A stretch of DNA of 64,000 bases, taken from assembly GCA_026710945.1 (NCBI GenBank), contig JAPOQA010000067.1:1-64000 (forward strand). Reading direction: 5' to 3'. This stretch comes from Chloroflexota bacterium (lineage in GTDB: Bacteria; Chloroflexota; UBA11872; VXOZ01). The position numbers and the translations under genes are program-made. Positions 25,527 to 35,168 of the stretch are shown here, in pieces; the first letter of the stretch is position 1; each line of letters opens with the position of its first letter. A model generated the notes under the pieces. The model searched no databases. It was given only the letters and a program-made list of their open reading frames with translations, and was not told the origin of the DNA.

Positions 25527-26369
25527 CTAGAGATCTTTGCGCGCGAACACTCCCATACCCAGCAGCACGGCGAAAGTGATATACAAGAGCGCCCAGACAA
25601 GCATAATTGCTGAAGGTTGACTGAAGCCCTCAAACGGCCCGCCGGCGAGGATGGCAAGTTCCTGCACGTTCAACCGTTGTGCAGCCATGCGCCACAGCGC
25701 GTCAGAGGGCAGGAGCAAGCTGGATATAATGCCGATGTTCTGCATTACCTGGTTATCCAGCAGCACTCCCAGTTGTTCCACCATGCCGCCGACCATCGCG
25801 AGACCGTAGAGCATGATGACGGTCACGCCCGCCGTGAGCGTCGAGAGCAGCGTACTGGCGCACACAGTAACGCACGTGAGTAGGACCGCCAGCAAGCCGA
25901 GCAAGAGCGCCGACTGCAATCCCGACCATGAATAGAAACCGGCAAACGCCCAGGTAAGGAGGAGCAAGGCCACCGTCGTCGCAATCGCGAACGCGGCGGA
26001 CATGGCCCCTAAGCCGCAACACTTGCCGACTAGCACCTGCCAGCGCATGAGCGGCTTCGGGATGATCGCGTGGAGGGTGTTTTGCTCTACCTCAGTGGCG
26101 ATAGCGCCTGCTGAGGTGAAAATCGCCACCAGTGCCGTCAGCATGCCGGCCACGTTGAGCGCCGCCGCCAGGAGTTGGCCCGAGACGGCATCGCGAAATA
26201 CATCCGGATCTATAAAACGATCGGGTACCGCCAGGTCGCGCATGACAAAGTACATGCCCAGGCCGTATAACGTGAGAAATGCGGTGGCCAGGAGCACGCC
26301 GCCCAGCACGGCTTTCTTGCGCACGCCTTCCTGCAGCGTAATCTTAGCTATGACGAAAATCGGCAGCAT
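25527..26369 (-). CDS. ABC-2 type transporter permease
   Basis: A 280-residue membrane protein with six predicted helices: KAVLGGVLLATAFLTLYGLG, MLTALVAIFTSAGAIATEVE, LGAMSAAFAIATTVALLLLT, LLLGLLAVLLTCVTVCASTL, and two at the C-terminus (IMLVWALLYITFAVLLGMGV). The NTLHAIIPKPLMRWQVLVGK segment after helix 2 is the amphipathic block typical of ABC-2 permeases. The start MLPIFVIAKITLQ at 26369 is preferred. The upstream in-frame extension runs into repeat sequence. The partner ATPase lies just upstream at 26610. Confidence 0.85.
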   Translation of the reverse strand: MLPIFVIAKITLQEGVRKKAVLGGVLLATAFLTLYGLGMYFVMRDLAVPDRFIDPDVFRDAVSGQLLAAALNVAGMLTALVAIFTSAGAIATEVEQNTLHAIIPKPLMRWQVLVGKCCGLGAMSAAFAIATTVALLLLTWAFAGFYSWSGLQSALLLGLLAVLLTCVTVCASTLLSTLTAGVTVIMLYGLAMVGGMVEQLGVLLDNQVMQNIGIISSLLLPSDALWRMAAQRLNVQELAILAGGPFEGFSQPSAIMLVWALLYITFAVLLGMGVFARKDL

Positions 26370-26465
26370 TGCAATGTCTTTTTCCTTGGCAACGGCGGTG
26401 CCGTTTTTAATGAGGCCCCTCTTACTAACTCTGCAAAACATTGGAATCAGGCTGGGATTCCGCCT

Positions 26466-26554
26466 GCTCTCCCCTCTCCCCCAGGAGAGGGAGTGCCCTT
26501 GCTTGAAAGTGGGGTTATGCAAAGGTCTCCTCAGGGAGAGGGAGATCCTCTCAC
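26466..26554. repeat. Repeat between ABC ATPase and permease genes
   Basis: Two inverted purine/pyrimidine units, ctcccctctcccccaggaga with ggga, and ctcctcagggagagggagat, lie within the 240-bp gap between the ATPase stop and the permease start. They can fold strongly and may attenuate expression of the permease. A related sequence is at 19048. Confidence 0.5.
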
Positions 26555-26609
26555 CCGCTGGCACGGGTAGCGTATAGTCCTCCTAGTGCGAGATTCTTCC
26601 AATAGATAA

Positions 26610-27524
26610 TCACGCGCCGGTGTCTTCCACGGTCCGCACAAATAGGTCTTCTAAGCTCTCTTGGCGCAATGCCACGTGATGGACGGCAGCGCCCGCAGTA
26701 ACGAGGAGAGAGACAACCTGTGGAACGTCGGCGGGGTCGGTCAAGGCCAGCGTAAGGCGATCGTCCTCGTACGCCGTAATCTTCCACCGCGCCTTCACGC
26801 GCTCCAACACGTCCTCACGTATGCCCTGGGCCTGCACGTCCAACAGGCGCTGCGTGGCAAGTAGCTCGTCCAAGGTGCCGTCGCGCACGACCTCGCCACG
26901 TTGGATTATTGCCACCCGGTCGCACACTGCCTCTACCTCAGAGAGCAGGTGCGAATTTAGGAAGACGGTCTTCTTCTCGGCCTTGAGTTGGCGGATGATA
27001 TCCCGTACCAGGCGGCGGCCGATGGGATCGAGGGCGCTGGTGGGTTCATCGAGGAAGACCAGTTCCGGATCGTGGAGCAAGGCCTGGGCGATGCCAATGC
27101 GCTGGAGCATGCCTTTCGAGAAGGTGCGCAGTTGCTGAGCGGCGGCGCGCTCCAAATTCACGAGCGCGAGCACATCGGAGATTCTCTGCTTGCGAAGTTT
27201 GCCGCTCATGCCGTAGAGCTGGCCGTGAAAATTCAGGAACTCGCGCGCGGTGAACCATTCGTGGAAGCGAAACTGCTCCGGCAGAAAGCCTATCTTGGCT
27301 TTGATGCGGTGATCGCCCAAAGAGGCGCCGAGGAGCGTCCCGTCGCCCCCCGTAGGGAAGACGAGACCCAGCAGCATCTTCACACAGGTACTCTTGCCGG
27401 CGCCGTTCGGCCCCAGAAAGCCGAATATCTCCCCGGTTGGCACCGCAAGATCCAGGCTCGCCACTGCCGGGGTTGTGCCATAGACTTTGCGTAGTTGGCG
27501 GGTTGTGACTGCAAGTTCGGGCAT
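26610..27524 (-). CDS. ABC-2 exporter ATP-binding protein
   Basis: A 304-residue ATPase of the CcmA/DrrA type. Walker A is GPNGAGKST near residue 39, Q-loop FLPEQFRFHEWFT, signature-like TFSKGMLQRIGIAQALLHDP, Walker B LVFLDEPTSALDPIGRR, and the H-loop NSHLLSEVEAVCDR. The signature reads FSKGM rather than LSGGQ, a recognised variant in this subfamily. About 80 C-terminal residues form the accessory domain. It follows the amidohydrolase by 14 bp and precedes its permease. Confidence 0.92.
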   Translation of the reverse strand: MPELAVTTRQLRKVYGTTPAVASLDLAVPTGEIFGFLGPNGAGKSTCVKMLLGLVFPTGGDGTLLGASLGDHRIKAKIGFLPEQFRFHEWFTAREFLNFHGQLYGMSGKLRKQRISDVLALVNLERAAAQQLRTFSKGMLQRIGIAQALLHDPELVFLDEPTSALDPIGRRLVRDIIRQLKAEKKTVFLNSHLLSEVEAVCDRVAIIQRGEVVRDGTLDELLATQRLLDVQAQGIREDVLERVKARWKITAYEDDRLTLALTDPADVPQVVSLLVTAGAAVHHVALRQESLEDLFVRTVEDTGA

Positions 27525-27538
27525 GGTAGGGGAGTCGA

Positions 27539-28315
27539 TTATGCCAAGAGTGTGTGACTGTGAGGCTGCTGCGCGAAGGCGGCTTGCGCATTCTCGTAGA
27601 GTATCTGATCTTTCTGCCCTGCAGAGATATCTGCTCCATATACTTTCGCCAGTTGCGAGGTAAACGAGCGGCCGGTGCCGTCACTGCCTTGAACGATGTG
27701 ATCGGCGCCGACGTACCTGACGAGCATCTCCGTGTAGCCGTTGGTTGCCTCGCAGCCGCCGATGTCCAGGTAGATGTTCGGCAGTCCGCAGGCCAGTTTG
27801 ACCGTATACTCCACGTCGCCGCTGGCGTGACCCCAGAAGAAGCTCACGTTCGGGTGACGCAAGGCGGCGGCGCGCATGTCAAAGGGATCGGTCTCGCCTG
27901 GGAGATTGCCCGTAACTTCCATCCACGAATGCTGCAACACCGGCAGCCGGTAGGCGGCGCACACGGCAAAGATAGGATCAACGCGGGGGTCGTTCGCCTT
28001 GACCGCCGTCCAGAGTTTCACTCCCTGAGGGCCGCGATGTTCTGCCACCCGCCGCTCCAGTTCGTCAACGGCAAACCGGCCGTGAGCAGGATTTAGATAC
28101 CACATGGGGATAACACGGTCGGGGTTTGCGGCAGCAACCTGGGCGGTACGGTCGTTGCAATCAGACACAAACTGCCGTGAAGGAGAATTCGGCGAACTGC
28201 TGCCTTCCAGGTTGATGCTGTTGAGGCACAGAATCATGTCGAGCTGTTCAGCCTGACGCAACGCGCGCTCCAGCATCGGCATGGAGCGAATGTGCACATG
28301 GACGTCAATTATCAT
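27539..28315 (-). CDS. Amidohydrolase 2 family metal-dependent hydrolase
   Basis: A 258-residue TIM-barrel hydrolase. MIIDVHVHI supplies the first metal-binding HxH, LPVLQHSWM a third His, FFWGHASGD a fourth, and IVQGSDGTGR the catalytic Asp. Also typical is GPQGVKLWTAV. The family includes decarboxylases and lactonases. The substrate is unknown. It is the first gene of a three-gene minus-strand unit with the ABC-2 ATPase and permease. A second, distinct family member lies at 57162. Confidence 0.85.
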   Translation of the reverse strand: MIIDVHVHIRSMPMLERALRQAEQLDMILCLNSINLEGSSSPNSPSRQFVSDCNDRTAQVAAANPDRVIPMWYLNPAHGRFAVDELERRVAEHRGPQGVKLWTAVKANDPRVDPIFAVCAAYRLPVLQHSWMEVTGNLPGETDPFDMRAAALRHPNVSFFWGHASGDVEYTVKLACGLPNIYLDIGGCEATNGYTEMLVRYVGADHIVQGSDGTGRSFTSQLAKVYGADISAGQKDQILYENAQAAFAQQPHSHTLLA

Positions 28316-28448
28316 GAAGTTTCCCGCTGTCCATTCCGCCTGGTTTTTTCGCGCAGACGAGTTCCAACGGATCTATCCGCTGACCGTGTCTCGTAGCATT
28401 TCACTGCACCGATTCCGACCACCCCGCAGCGTCTCGAATTGCTGAATC

Positions 28449-28606
28449 GAGTACGGGGCAGGCTCTGAGCATGTCGATGGGTGGAGAGGAAGAGATTATC
28501 GTTGCTAAGGACGAACGGTCTTCTGAGTTCTTGCGCTTCGACCCTTCGTCAAGCCTGTGCTGAGCTTGTCGAAGTGCTCAGGACAGGCAGGCTCAGCGCG
28601 AACGGT
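28449..28606. repeat. Clustered palindromic repeats, GAGCTTGTCGAA family
   Basis: The 28316-28759 gap contains the string AGTACGGGGCAGGCTCTGAG (starting at 28450), shared with 54189 onward, then a palindromic cluster including gctgagcttgtcgaagtgct and ggctcagcgcgaacggtttt. No protein-coding gene is credible here. The local open frame is repeat-derived. Confidence 0.75.
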
Positions 28607-28759
28607 TTTAGCACATTGCAACAAGCGCATGTCCAGCATGAACGAGCGCGGATTCCAGGCTGCGTCGTTCAAGACGCACGGTCAGCCACATAGTCGCATT
28701 CCTTCTCTCATTCTATACTAAGCCGTAGCATAAGAATGAGAATCAGCTAAGGACGTGTT

Positions 28760-29506
28760 GTGGAATTACTGTTTGGCTTTCACCCGGTGCGGGAAGCATT
28801 GCGCGCGGGGCGCGTGCCCGAAGCGGTATGGGTTGTAGCAGGGGCGAAGGGTCTGGGTGAGATTGTCGCCCTGGCTGGGACGAGCGGCGTGAATGCCCGG
28901 CAGGTTACGCGGCAGGACTTAGGAAATCTCTGCCACAGCAGTCACCACCAAAACGTCGCCGCGCGCTTTCCCGAGCGCACGTTGCACTCTCTGGACTATC
29001 CACTGGCCATTGCTGAGCGACGCGGCCAGATGCCATTTATCTTGGCCCTCGACCATCTGCAAGACCCGCAGAATCTCGGATCGTTGCTGCGTACGGCGGA
29101 GGCCGTGGGCGTGCATGGCGTGGCATTGCCCAAAGACCGCAGTGTTGCGGCAAGCACGACCGTAGCACGCGCATCCAGTGGCGCCGTAGAACACCTGGCG
29201 CTGTGCTCAGTTACGAACCTCATGCGCACACTGGCGTGGTACAAAGAACGAGGCGTGTGGATTGTGGGCCTCGACCCCGCCGGAGAAACTCAGTACGATG
29301 CGCTGGACTACGATTGGCCGGTAGTAGTCGTGGTGGGCAGCGAGGACAAGGGGCTGCGCCCGCTGATCAGACGCGCGTGCGACTACCGCGTGCATATTCC
29401 TATGACAGGTCGGGTGGCGTCCCTCAATGCCGCCGTGGCCGGTTCAATCTTGCTCTACCATGTCTGGCGCGCACGCGAGCTCGCCAGCGCGCGCGAGGGG
29501 CAATGA
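28760..29506 (+). CDS. rlmB: 23S rRNA (guanosine-2'-O)-methyltransferase RlmB-type (SpoU/TrmH)
   Basis: A SPOUT-fold 2'-O-methyltransferase that, in E. coli, modifies G2251 of 23S rRNA. An N-terminal substrate-binding domain (FGFHPVREALRAGRVPEAVW) is followed by the three SPOUT motifs: DPQNLGSLLRTAEAVG, VVVVGSEDKGLRPLI and IPMTGRVASLNAAVAGSILL, which form the knot. The GTG start has AAGGA upstream. A TATACT at 28714-28719 may be its -10, but no -35 is clear. At 248 residues it is of normal length. Confidence 0.93.
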   Translation: MELLFGFHPVREALRAGRVPEAVWVVAGAKGLGEIVALAGTSGVNARQVTRQDLGNLCHSSHHQNVAARFPERTLHSLDYPLAIAERRGQMPFILALDHLQDPQNLGSLLRTAEAVGVHGVALPKDRSVAASTTVARASSGAVEHLALCSVTNLMRTLAWYKERGVWIVGLDPAGETQYDALDYDWPVVVVVGSEDKGLRPLIRRACDYRVHIPMTGRVASLNAAVAGSILLYHVWRARELASAREGQ

Positions 29507-29645
29507 GCATGGGTTTGGCGCGTCTGTGCGCCTCGTTGGCTTTGCCAATGGCCTAGTGTGGGCGGCTGTGGGAGGCAGGGGCGCTTGGGATGAAATTGTC
29601 GAATTAGCAAGGTCCCGACGCAAACGCGGCTCTCTAGTCGCAATA

Positions 29646-29673
29646 GTAGGGGCACGGCATGCCGTGCCCCTAC
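29646..29673. repeat. Perfect 28-bp palindrome
   Basis: The sequence from gtaggggcacggca to its exact complement tgccgtgcccctac is a perfect palindrome with no loop. It lies 140 bp after rlmB, converging with the next minus-strand gene. It could form a cruciform or terminator, or be a repeat-family member. Confidence 0.8.
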
Positions 29674-29829
29674 GCGAGCATGACCCAGTCAAATGCTTCT
29701 CCCAGGGCAGCGCCAGCGAGCGCCCCTATGGCAGATGTTAGAGCCCTAGTGGCAGGGGCGATTGAATGGCGAAGGTTGTTTCTTGCTAACTGTGGGCACT
29801 GACGAGAAGCATCAGCAGCGCCGCACCGT

Positions 29830-31116
29830 TCACTCGCGAACATTGCCTCCCGTCCGTTGGTATTCGCTAACTCGGGAGCACCCCTCATTGACGATAGTGG
29901 CGACGTCGTCGCCGCGTATAAGCATTTTCCACACTTCGTGCATAGCATAAATTGCAGCGCCAGACCTGGAGTGCCATTCGCGTCCGTGTGCCATGGACTG
30001 CTGATATGCCTCGACTTCATCCGGTCTAAGCTCTGGCCGCAACTCTCCAATCCGCGCCACCGCTTCCTTCTGCGCAGGCACATACACGCGCGACTGCATT
30101 ACTTCAACGAGAGCCTTCAGAGCCGTATACGCTGCCTCCGGGTGTTTCGTCCGGGAGGCAATGCCAATGCCCATGCTCGACCAGGTTGGCACAGCCTGCA
30201 CCTTGCCGCTGGGTAGCGCAGCCACGCTGTATCTGTTTTGAAGTAGATGCATCGGGTGGTAGTTATACACCATGGCAGGCGCCTGTCCTAGCGGCTGATA
30301 AACTAGCTTCCACAGGTCTTCTCCCACAGTTGGCGTGACGCGATGCGTATGCAGAAGGTCGTGGATGAACTGCAGGGCCTCGACCGCGGCCGGTTCCTGC
30401 AGCCGACACACCTGTGTTTCCGGATCAACCGCCACGGCCCCGTTCTGCCAGAGTGCCCACCAAAGACCATTGAAGTGCGGGATCACCCCCCAGCGCGCAA
30501 CGGTGCCATCATCCTTGCGGTGCGTGAGTTGCGCCGCACTTTCCACCAAGTCGTCCCAGTCCCAGCTACCGTCCGGCGGAAGCGGCTCTTCCATGAAGTA
30601 CGGAGCGTGGTAATTGAGCATGAGAGGCAAGGCATCCAAGGGCAGGGCATAGAGCGCTCCCCGCCGGTACTGCTCCAGCACAACAGGGTAGAACGACTGG
30701 ATAAGGGACGGTCCATCAGCGCCGGTAAACTGGTCCAAAGGCAATAGAATACCTTCCTCTCCCAAGCCTTGGGCAACCCACTGGTCCACGGTCAAGAGGT
30801 CTACCTCGTTGCTTTCCATCCAGGTCACAAGGTCCTCCTGCGAAAGGAGTTCCACCTGGTACTTCATGTTTAGCGTGTACCGCCCGCGCTTCGGTCCTAA
30901 GGGGTTCTCCTCGTCTTCAGTTAGGGTTGCCACGGCCTGACGTAGATACGTTTCTGGGTTTACGCCAACTGGACGATTGAGCCCGGCGGCAATGCGTACT
31001 GCCCAGTTTACTTCCGGTTCGCTGACGATGCCTGGCGCGGAGAAGGAACACCCTACGCCGCTGATTCCGGCAGCAAGCGCCGCTGTGCCGCCTATGAGTG
31101 ATCTGCGTGTAAGCAT
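29830..31116 (-). CDS. Solute-binding lipoprotein, family 1 (orphan)
   Basis: Begins MLTRRSLIGGTAALAAGISG, a twin-arginine-like signal, with a lipobox-like SGVGC at residues 20-24. The mature part resembles sugar-type extracellular binding proteins (DLLTVDQWVAQGLGEEGILL, YALPLDALPLMLNYH, and ARWGVIPHFNGLWWALWQNG). The ATG at 31114-31116 has GGAG 8 bp upstream. An earlier start adds 35 unrelated residues. It is 428 residues long with no transporter genes in the neighbourhood. Confidence 0.87.
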   Translation of the reverse strand: MLTRRSLIGGTAALAAGISGVGCSFSAPGIVSEPEVNWAVRIAAGLNRPVGVNPETYLRQAVATLTEDEENPLGPKRGRYTLNMKYQVELLSQEDLVTWMESNEVDLLTVDQWVAQGLGEEGILLPLDQFTGADGPSLIQSFYPVVLEQYRRGALYALPLDALPLMLNYHAPYFMEEPLPPDGSWDWDDLVESAAQLTHRKDDGTVARWGVIPHFNGLWWALWQNGAVAVDPETQVCRLQEPAAVEALQFIHDLLHTHRVTPTVGEDLWKLVYQPLGQAPAMVYNYHPMHLLQNRYSVAALPSGKVQAVPTWSSMGIGIASRTKHPEAAYTALKALVEVMQSRVYVPAQKEAVARIGELRPELRPDEVEAYQQSMAHGREWHSRSGAAIYAMHEVWKMLIRGDDVATIVNEGCSRVSEYQRTGGNVRE

Positions 31117-31436
31117 CGTGCTGCTCCTTTCCGTGAGATGGGATCTCACTTCAGGTGCACATGCGGACCCTGTACGCAATGCATGTGCAGTGTCATACCT
31201 GTAACCATTACACCGCAACATAGCCTGTCAAGCATTAGAAACACATAAGAAATGAGAAGAAGCCCCCGGGGATCGATCCTGCACGTTTTCTCTATTCATT
31301 ACTGCCAAGCAGGAAACGGGACTGTCAAGGGCGCTCGAACTGTCCGTTACCTGGGCCCAACGCAGCGGGGTTGGGGACGGGAACTAATGTTGTCGCATTA
31401 AAGCATGATGGCGACAAACACCGCGCCTCACATCCC

Positions 31437-31551
31437 CGGTAGCGCAGGTTTGCAACCTGCGTTGCTATGAGGTCAATACTTTGCGCGTCTGTTTCTCTTT
31501 GCTCCGGCGGGGGACAAGCCCCCGCGCTACTCTAACGTGACACCATTGGGG
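31437..31551. repeat. Composite repeat module (CGGTAGCGCAGG unit plus GGGGGACAAGCCCCC unit)
   Basis: A hairpin unit cggtagcgcaggtttgcaac ctgcg (31437-31461) is followed about 45 bp later by the palindrome ggcgggggacaagcccccgc gctac (31506-31530) and then acaccattgggg. The same order of blocks recurs at 56973-57093. The 31222-31762 gap holds no recognisable gene. Confidence 0.7.
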
Positions 31552-31762
31552 ATGGGAACCCACGATACGCACTGGAGTGGAACTGGGCATCTCTCCCTGA
31601 TCGAGAATCCCAACTATGCAAGTGCAGGGCAGTCCTGTACTGGGAGAGACAAAACCCTCAGGTTTGCAAAGTATGCGAGTGAGTAGGCAGCAGAGGCGAA
31701 ATACCGTTTGTCAGTATGGAGTACGTGAAAGCTCTATCGCCACCAAGCCGAAAGGATGTTCC

Positions 31763-34700
31763 TCACATCCAGCCTAGACGCCTGATGACAGAAGGCAGAA
31801 ACCAGATAACGGCTAGCAGTGGCAGCGCGATGAGGGCGATCGCAATGCCGAGACGGAAGGCCACCGGCTGGTAGCGGAAGACGATCTCATGTGCGCCTGC
31901 AGGGACCAAGACTGCTTGGTAGTAGGCGTTCGCCCGCCAAATTTCAAGTGGTTGTCCGTCAAGCGTGGCTTCCCAGCCGGGGATAAAGGTCTCTGAAAAC
32001 ACGAGCATGCGTGGGGTTGGAGAGTCGTACCGCACGATTAGGTGTTCTGGTTGGGGTCGTACCGTTTCAAGTGTGACTGTTGCGGAATCCGCCCCAAGCA
32101 CAACGTGTGTCATTTCCAATTCACGAGACTCAGAGCCGACGCCAAAGCGGGTTTCGTGATGGGGGAGCACAACGCCGAACGGCGGCCCGCCGCCCACGAG
32201 GTCCAGACGCTGGAGCCAATGCTTGAGTGGCCTCAGAAACCCGGTCAACGCATTGCGCGGCGGCAACTCGAGGAAGTCCGTCTCCCGTTCCAGGACAACG
32301 TCTTGTCCGACGCGGAATGCAGGGTTACCGAGAGCGATGCGAGCCAGATCGGTGCTCGCCGCAAGGTAGACTGTACTCGCTGCATACACGAGGCCAAGTG
32401 CATGATCGCGCTGGTAGAGCTTCACGTCTCCGCTGAATAGGAGCGACAATGGCTCGGTGGTGAGGATGAATGGTGCGTGAGCCTCGGGCCCAACTGCGCT
32501 CATGGCAACCAGATGCAGCGTGCCGTTGGCAGCTTGGTATTCTACAGCGGCTTCTTTGATGGATACGGTCTCGCCGAGATCTACGACTGCGTGATAATGG
32601 CGGCCTTGCGGGTTATCCCGCCAGGCGCCAGCAACCCGCACCTCTTGGTGCGCCGGAGTTGATTTTTCAAACTCGCCCTCGGCGGTATGCACGCCGGCCT
32701 GCAAGGGTCGTTCGATAACCCGGTTATCAGTGGTTGTGATACGGAGCGTGGCGACTGCCTGCCCCTGTGGGAGAGTGGCCGCATCGGTAAGGTACGAGAT
32801 GATCCCGATGCGGTCGGCGGCAACTTGCGGCACACTGGCAAGGGTAACCGCCGGGCTTTCCGCGTTGACGGCTTGCGTAAAGGTTGTGTCGTAGTACACG
32901 TCGTCAACCCACGGGTCGCGTATCTTGTCATCGAGCAGATAGGCAACGCCAAAGAGGTCGAGGATGCGAGGCGGCGGCACGGCTTTGAGCTGGTCGCGGA
33001 GGATTGCGTCCGGTAGCGCCGACGCGCCGGGCTGCAGCACCTCCTTCATGCGCACGTAGCCATCCAGAGGCAGCACACCGCCGTCGTAGCCGTCTATGGT
33101 CGCGATTTGGAAACCTTGCGGCACGTTCGGGGTCATGACTTCAAAGTATTTCTGCGTGACGAGCAGATTGTACGTGCTGCCGTCTCCCAAGTGAGCGAAC
33201 TGCTCCCGCAGTTGCGGTTCTACGCCGGGAGCGTAGGCAGTACCGGCAAGACTGAGGATGCGCCCGCCCTGATACACGTCGCGCAGTGTAGCAGTTACAG
33301 GTCCCGGGTCGGTATAGGCGATGGGAGGCGGCGCTTGGTTGTACTCCAGATGTCGCGAGGCCCAGAAGAGCTCCAACGCCAAGAAAAGCGGCAAGAGTAA
33401 GAGAAGGGACGGAACGCGCAGCACGACGAGAATAAGCCCAACGCTCGCAATCGCAAAACCGAGCCAAATGAGGGGCAGTTCAGATGAGAATGATTGCTGG
33501 AGCGGCGCGAGCGCAGCGAGAACCAACGCTAAGAGGACAACTCCCACCCCAAATCGCAGAATCGTTTGGCGTGGTCTCCCATGATTGCGGGCAGTGTTGG
33601 CTAACCAGTCAATACCAATGCCGACAAGCACACTGGCGCTGAACGTGTAGAGCAACAGCCAACGGGCGGGGACTCGAAAGAGGTCTAATCCCGGCAGGAC
33701 CTCAAAGAGGGCCGGATAGACCGGATTATACTTGCCAAGTGCCAGGAAAAGGCCTACGAAGGCAAGGCCGGCAAAGCCCCACGTGGCAGGCCGGCGGTAA
33801 GCTGCGACCAATGCAAGCAGCGCCAGTGCAATGGCGAGGATGCCGATAAAGCCGAAGAACTCATCCGTGCTTACGAAACCGTCCGGAGTGGGCAGCATGC
33901 CGGCGAGAAACTCACGTGGGGACAGCGAGAATGAAGAGGCTTCGTCATAGCTCAGGCCCCCCTGACGGATGGAGTGGCGGGTGAGCTGGAGCATGGGCAG
34001 CACTTGCGGAGCGGTAAGCGCCGCCGTGCTCGCGAACGCGCCGCCAAGCAGGACCAGAGCTACGACGGGGCGCCATAGAATTTGCGTGTACCGGTCCCGC
34101 AGGTAGGTGAACCAAGGAGGCGCTGGCGGCAGTCCCAACGTAGGCGCGCTCTGCTCCGTGACAGGCCCCTCCGCTGTCGTAAGAAAGGCGGGTCGATTAG
34201 CAGTGACGCCGAGCAAGTCCCACGCGGTATGTCCCAGCCAAGAGAACATCACCGCGACCAGGGTCATGTATGAAGGTTGAGCATGTCCGGCAAGGAACTG
34301 CACCGCAAGGAGGAAGCTTAGCGCTACCGCCCACCGCACGCTGCGCCCGCGATACACGTAGTGCGCGGCGAGGAGGGCCCACGGCAACCACACTGCGGCG
34401 TTCACTTGATTGACGTGCCCGACCTGAGCGCCTAAGAACCCACTTAGACCAAACGTTATGGCAGCCCCTATCGCCGCAGGCCAGACGAGGTTCGTGGTCA
34501 TTCGGGTGAAAACGTAAACTCCTAGGGCGCCCCAAAGCAGGTGCAGCGCGATGGAGAGTGCCAGACCCGTCTCGGCAGAAAAGAAGAGGTAGAGTAGATT
34601 CGGTGGGTAGAACACCGCAGTCTGTTGGTTGGCAAGGAATGGGGCGCCCTGGAAAAGATAGGGATTCCACAACGGCAGGTTGCCTTGCCGCAGCGCTGCC

Positions 34701-34885
34701 GCAGCGTATTGGCGGTACGGGTAGAAATACGTCGACAGATCGTAGCCCGCGAGCACCCGGTCGGTGAGAAGCGCTTTCCAAAAGAAGGCGGTTACAAGCG
34801 CCGCAAGGAGAAAGGTAGCACCCAGCCATGGCCCATGACGTCGGAGGAATGCATTGGAGGAAAGTGCTTGAGACGAAGATGTCAT
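31763..34885 (-). CDS. YfhO-family polytopic membrane protein
   Basis: A 1040-residue protein with the YfhO layout. The N-terminus has GATFLLAALVTAFFWKALLT and then YDLSTYFYPYRQYAAAALRQ, followed by NLPLWNPYLFQGAPFLANQQ, matching the family's signature extracytoplasmic loop. About a dozen helices fill residues 20-500, followed by a long extracellular region and a final pair of helices (LGIAIALIALPLLAVIWFLP). In Bacillus YfhO is required for lipoteichoic acid glycosylation. The role here is unknown. It stands alone on the minus strand, and its start lacks a strong Shine-Dalgarno. Confidence 0.88.
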   Translation of the reverse strand: MTSSSQALSSNAFLRRHGPWLGATFLLAALVTAFFWKALLTDRVLAGYDLSTYFYPYRQYAAAALRQGNLPLWNPYLFQGAPFLANQQTAVFYPPNLLYLFFSAETGLALSIALHLLWGALGVYVFTRMTTNLVWPAAIGAAITFGLSGFLGAQVGHVNQVNAAVWLPWALLAAHYVYRGRSVRWAVALSFLLAVQFLAGHAQPSYMTLVAVMFSWLGHTAWDLLGVTANRPAFLTTAEGPVTEQSAPTLGLPPAPPWFTYLRDRYTQILWRPVVALVLLGGAFASTAALTAPQVLPMLQLTRHSIRQGGLSYDEASSFSLSPREFLAGMLPTPDGFVSTDEFFGFIGILAIALALLALVAAYRRPATWGFAGLAFVGLFLALGKYNPVYPALFEVLPGLDLFRVPARWLLLYTFSASVLVGIGIDWLANTARNHGRPRQTILRFGVGVVLLALVLAALAPLQQSFSSELPLIWLGFAIASVGLILVVLRVPSLLLLLPLFLALELFWASRHLEYNQAPPPIAYTDPGPVTATLRDVYQGGRILSLAGTAYAPGVEPQLREQFAHLGDGSTYNLLVTQKYFEVMTPNVPQGFQIATIDGYDGGVLPLDGYVRMKEVLQPGASALPDAILRDQLKAVPPPRILDLFGVAYLLDDKIRDPWVDDVYYDTTFTQAVNAESPAVTLASVPQVAADRIGIISYLTDAATLPQGQAVATLRITTTDNRVIERPLQAGVHTAEGEFEKSTPAHQEVRVAGAWRDNPQGRHYHAVVDLGETVSIKEAAVEYQAANGTLHLVAMSAVGPEAHAPFILTTEPLSLLFSGDVKLYQRDHALGLVYAASTVYLAASTDLARIALGNPAFRVGQDVVLERETDFLELPPRNALTGFLRPLKHWLQRLDLVGGGPPFGVVLPHHETRFGVGSESRELEMTHVVLGADSATVTLETVRPQPEHLIVRYDSPTPRMLVFSETFIPGWEATLDGQPLEIWRANAYYQAVLVPAGAHEIVFRYQPVAFRLGIAIALIALPLLAVIWFLPSVIRRLGWM

Positions 34886-35168
34886 ATGTGAAGATTGTGC
34901 CCGATTCGCTCCCTGCTGCTTGTGTTAAATGATAGGAGAGGATTGGCGCGTGAGCAAATGAGCGTGGCTCTTTTGGGGTAACGCATATGACGATGAAGAT
35001 TGATCTAATTCCTGGGACACTCATCTTCCCAGGGCCACAGGCATGCTCATTGGGTATATTGGCAGCGTCTCGGCGGAACTGCCAATATAAGAAGTCGGTT
35101 TCGCCAGAGCGGTGGAAACAAGATTAGGTGCGGTACACAGTGGTGGGTAATGCCGGCGTACCGTGTGG

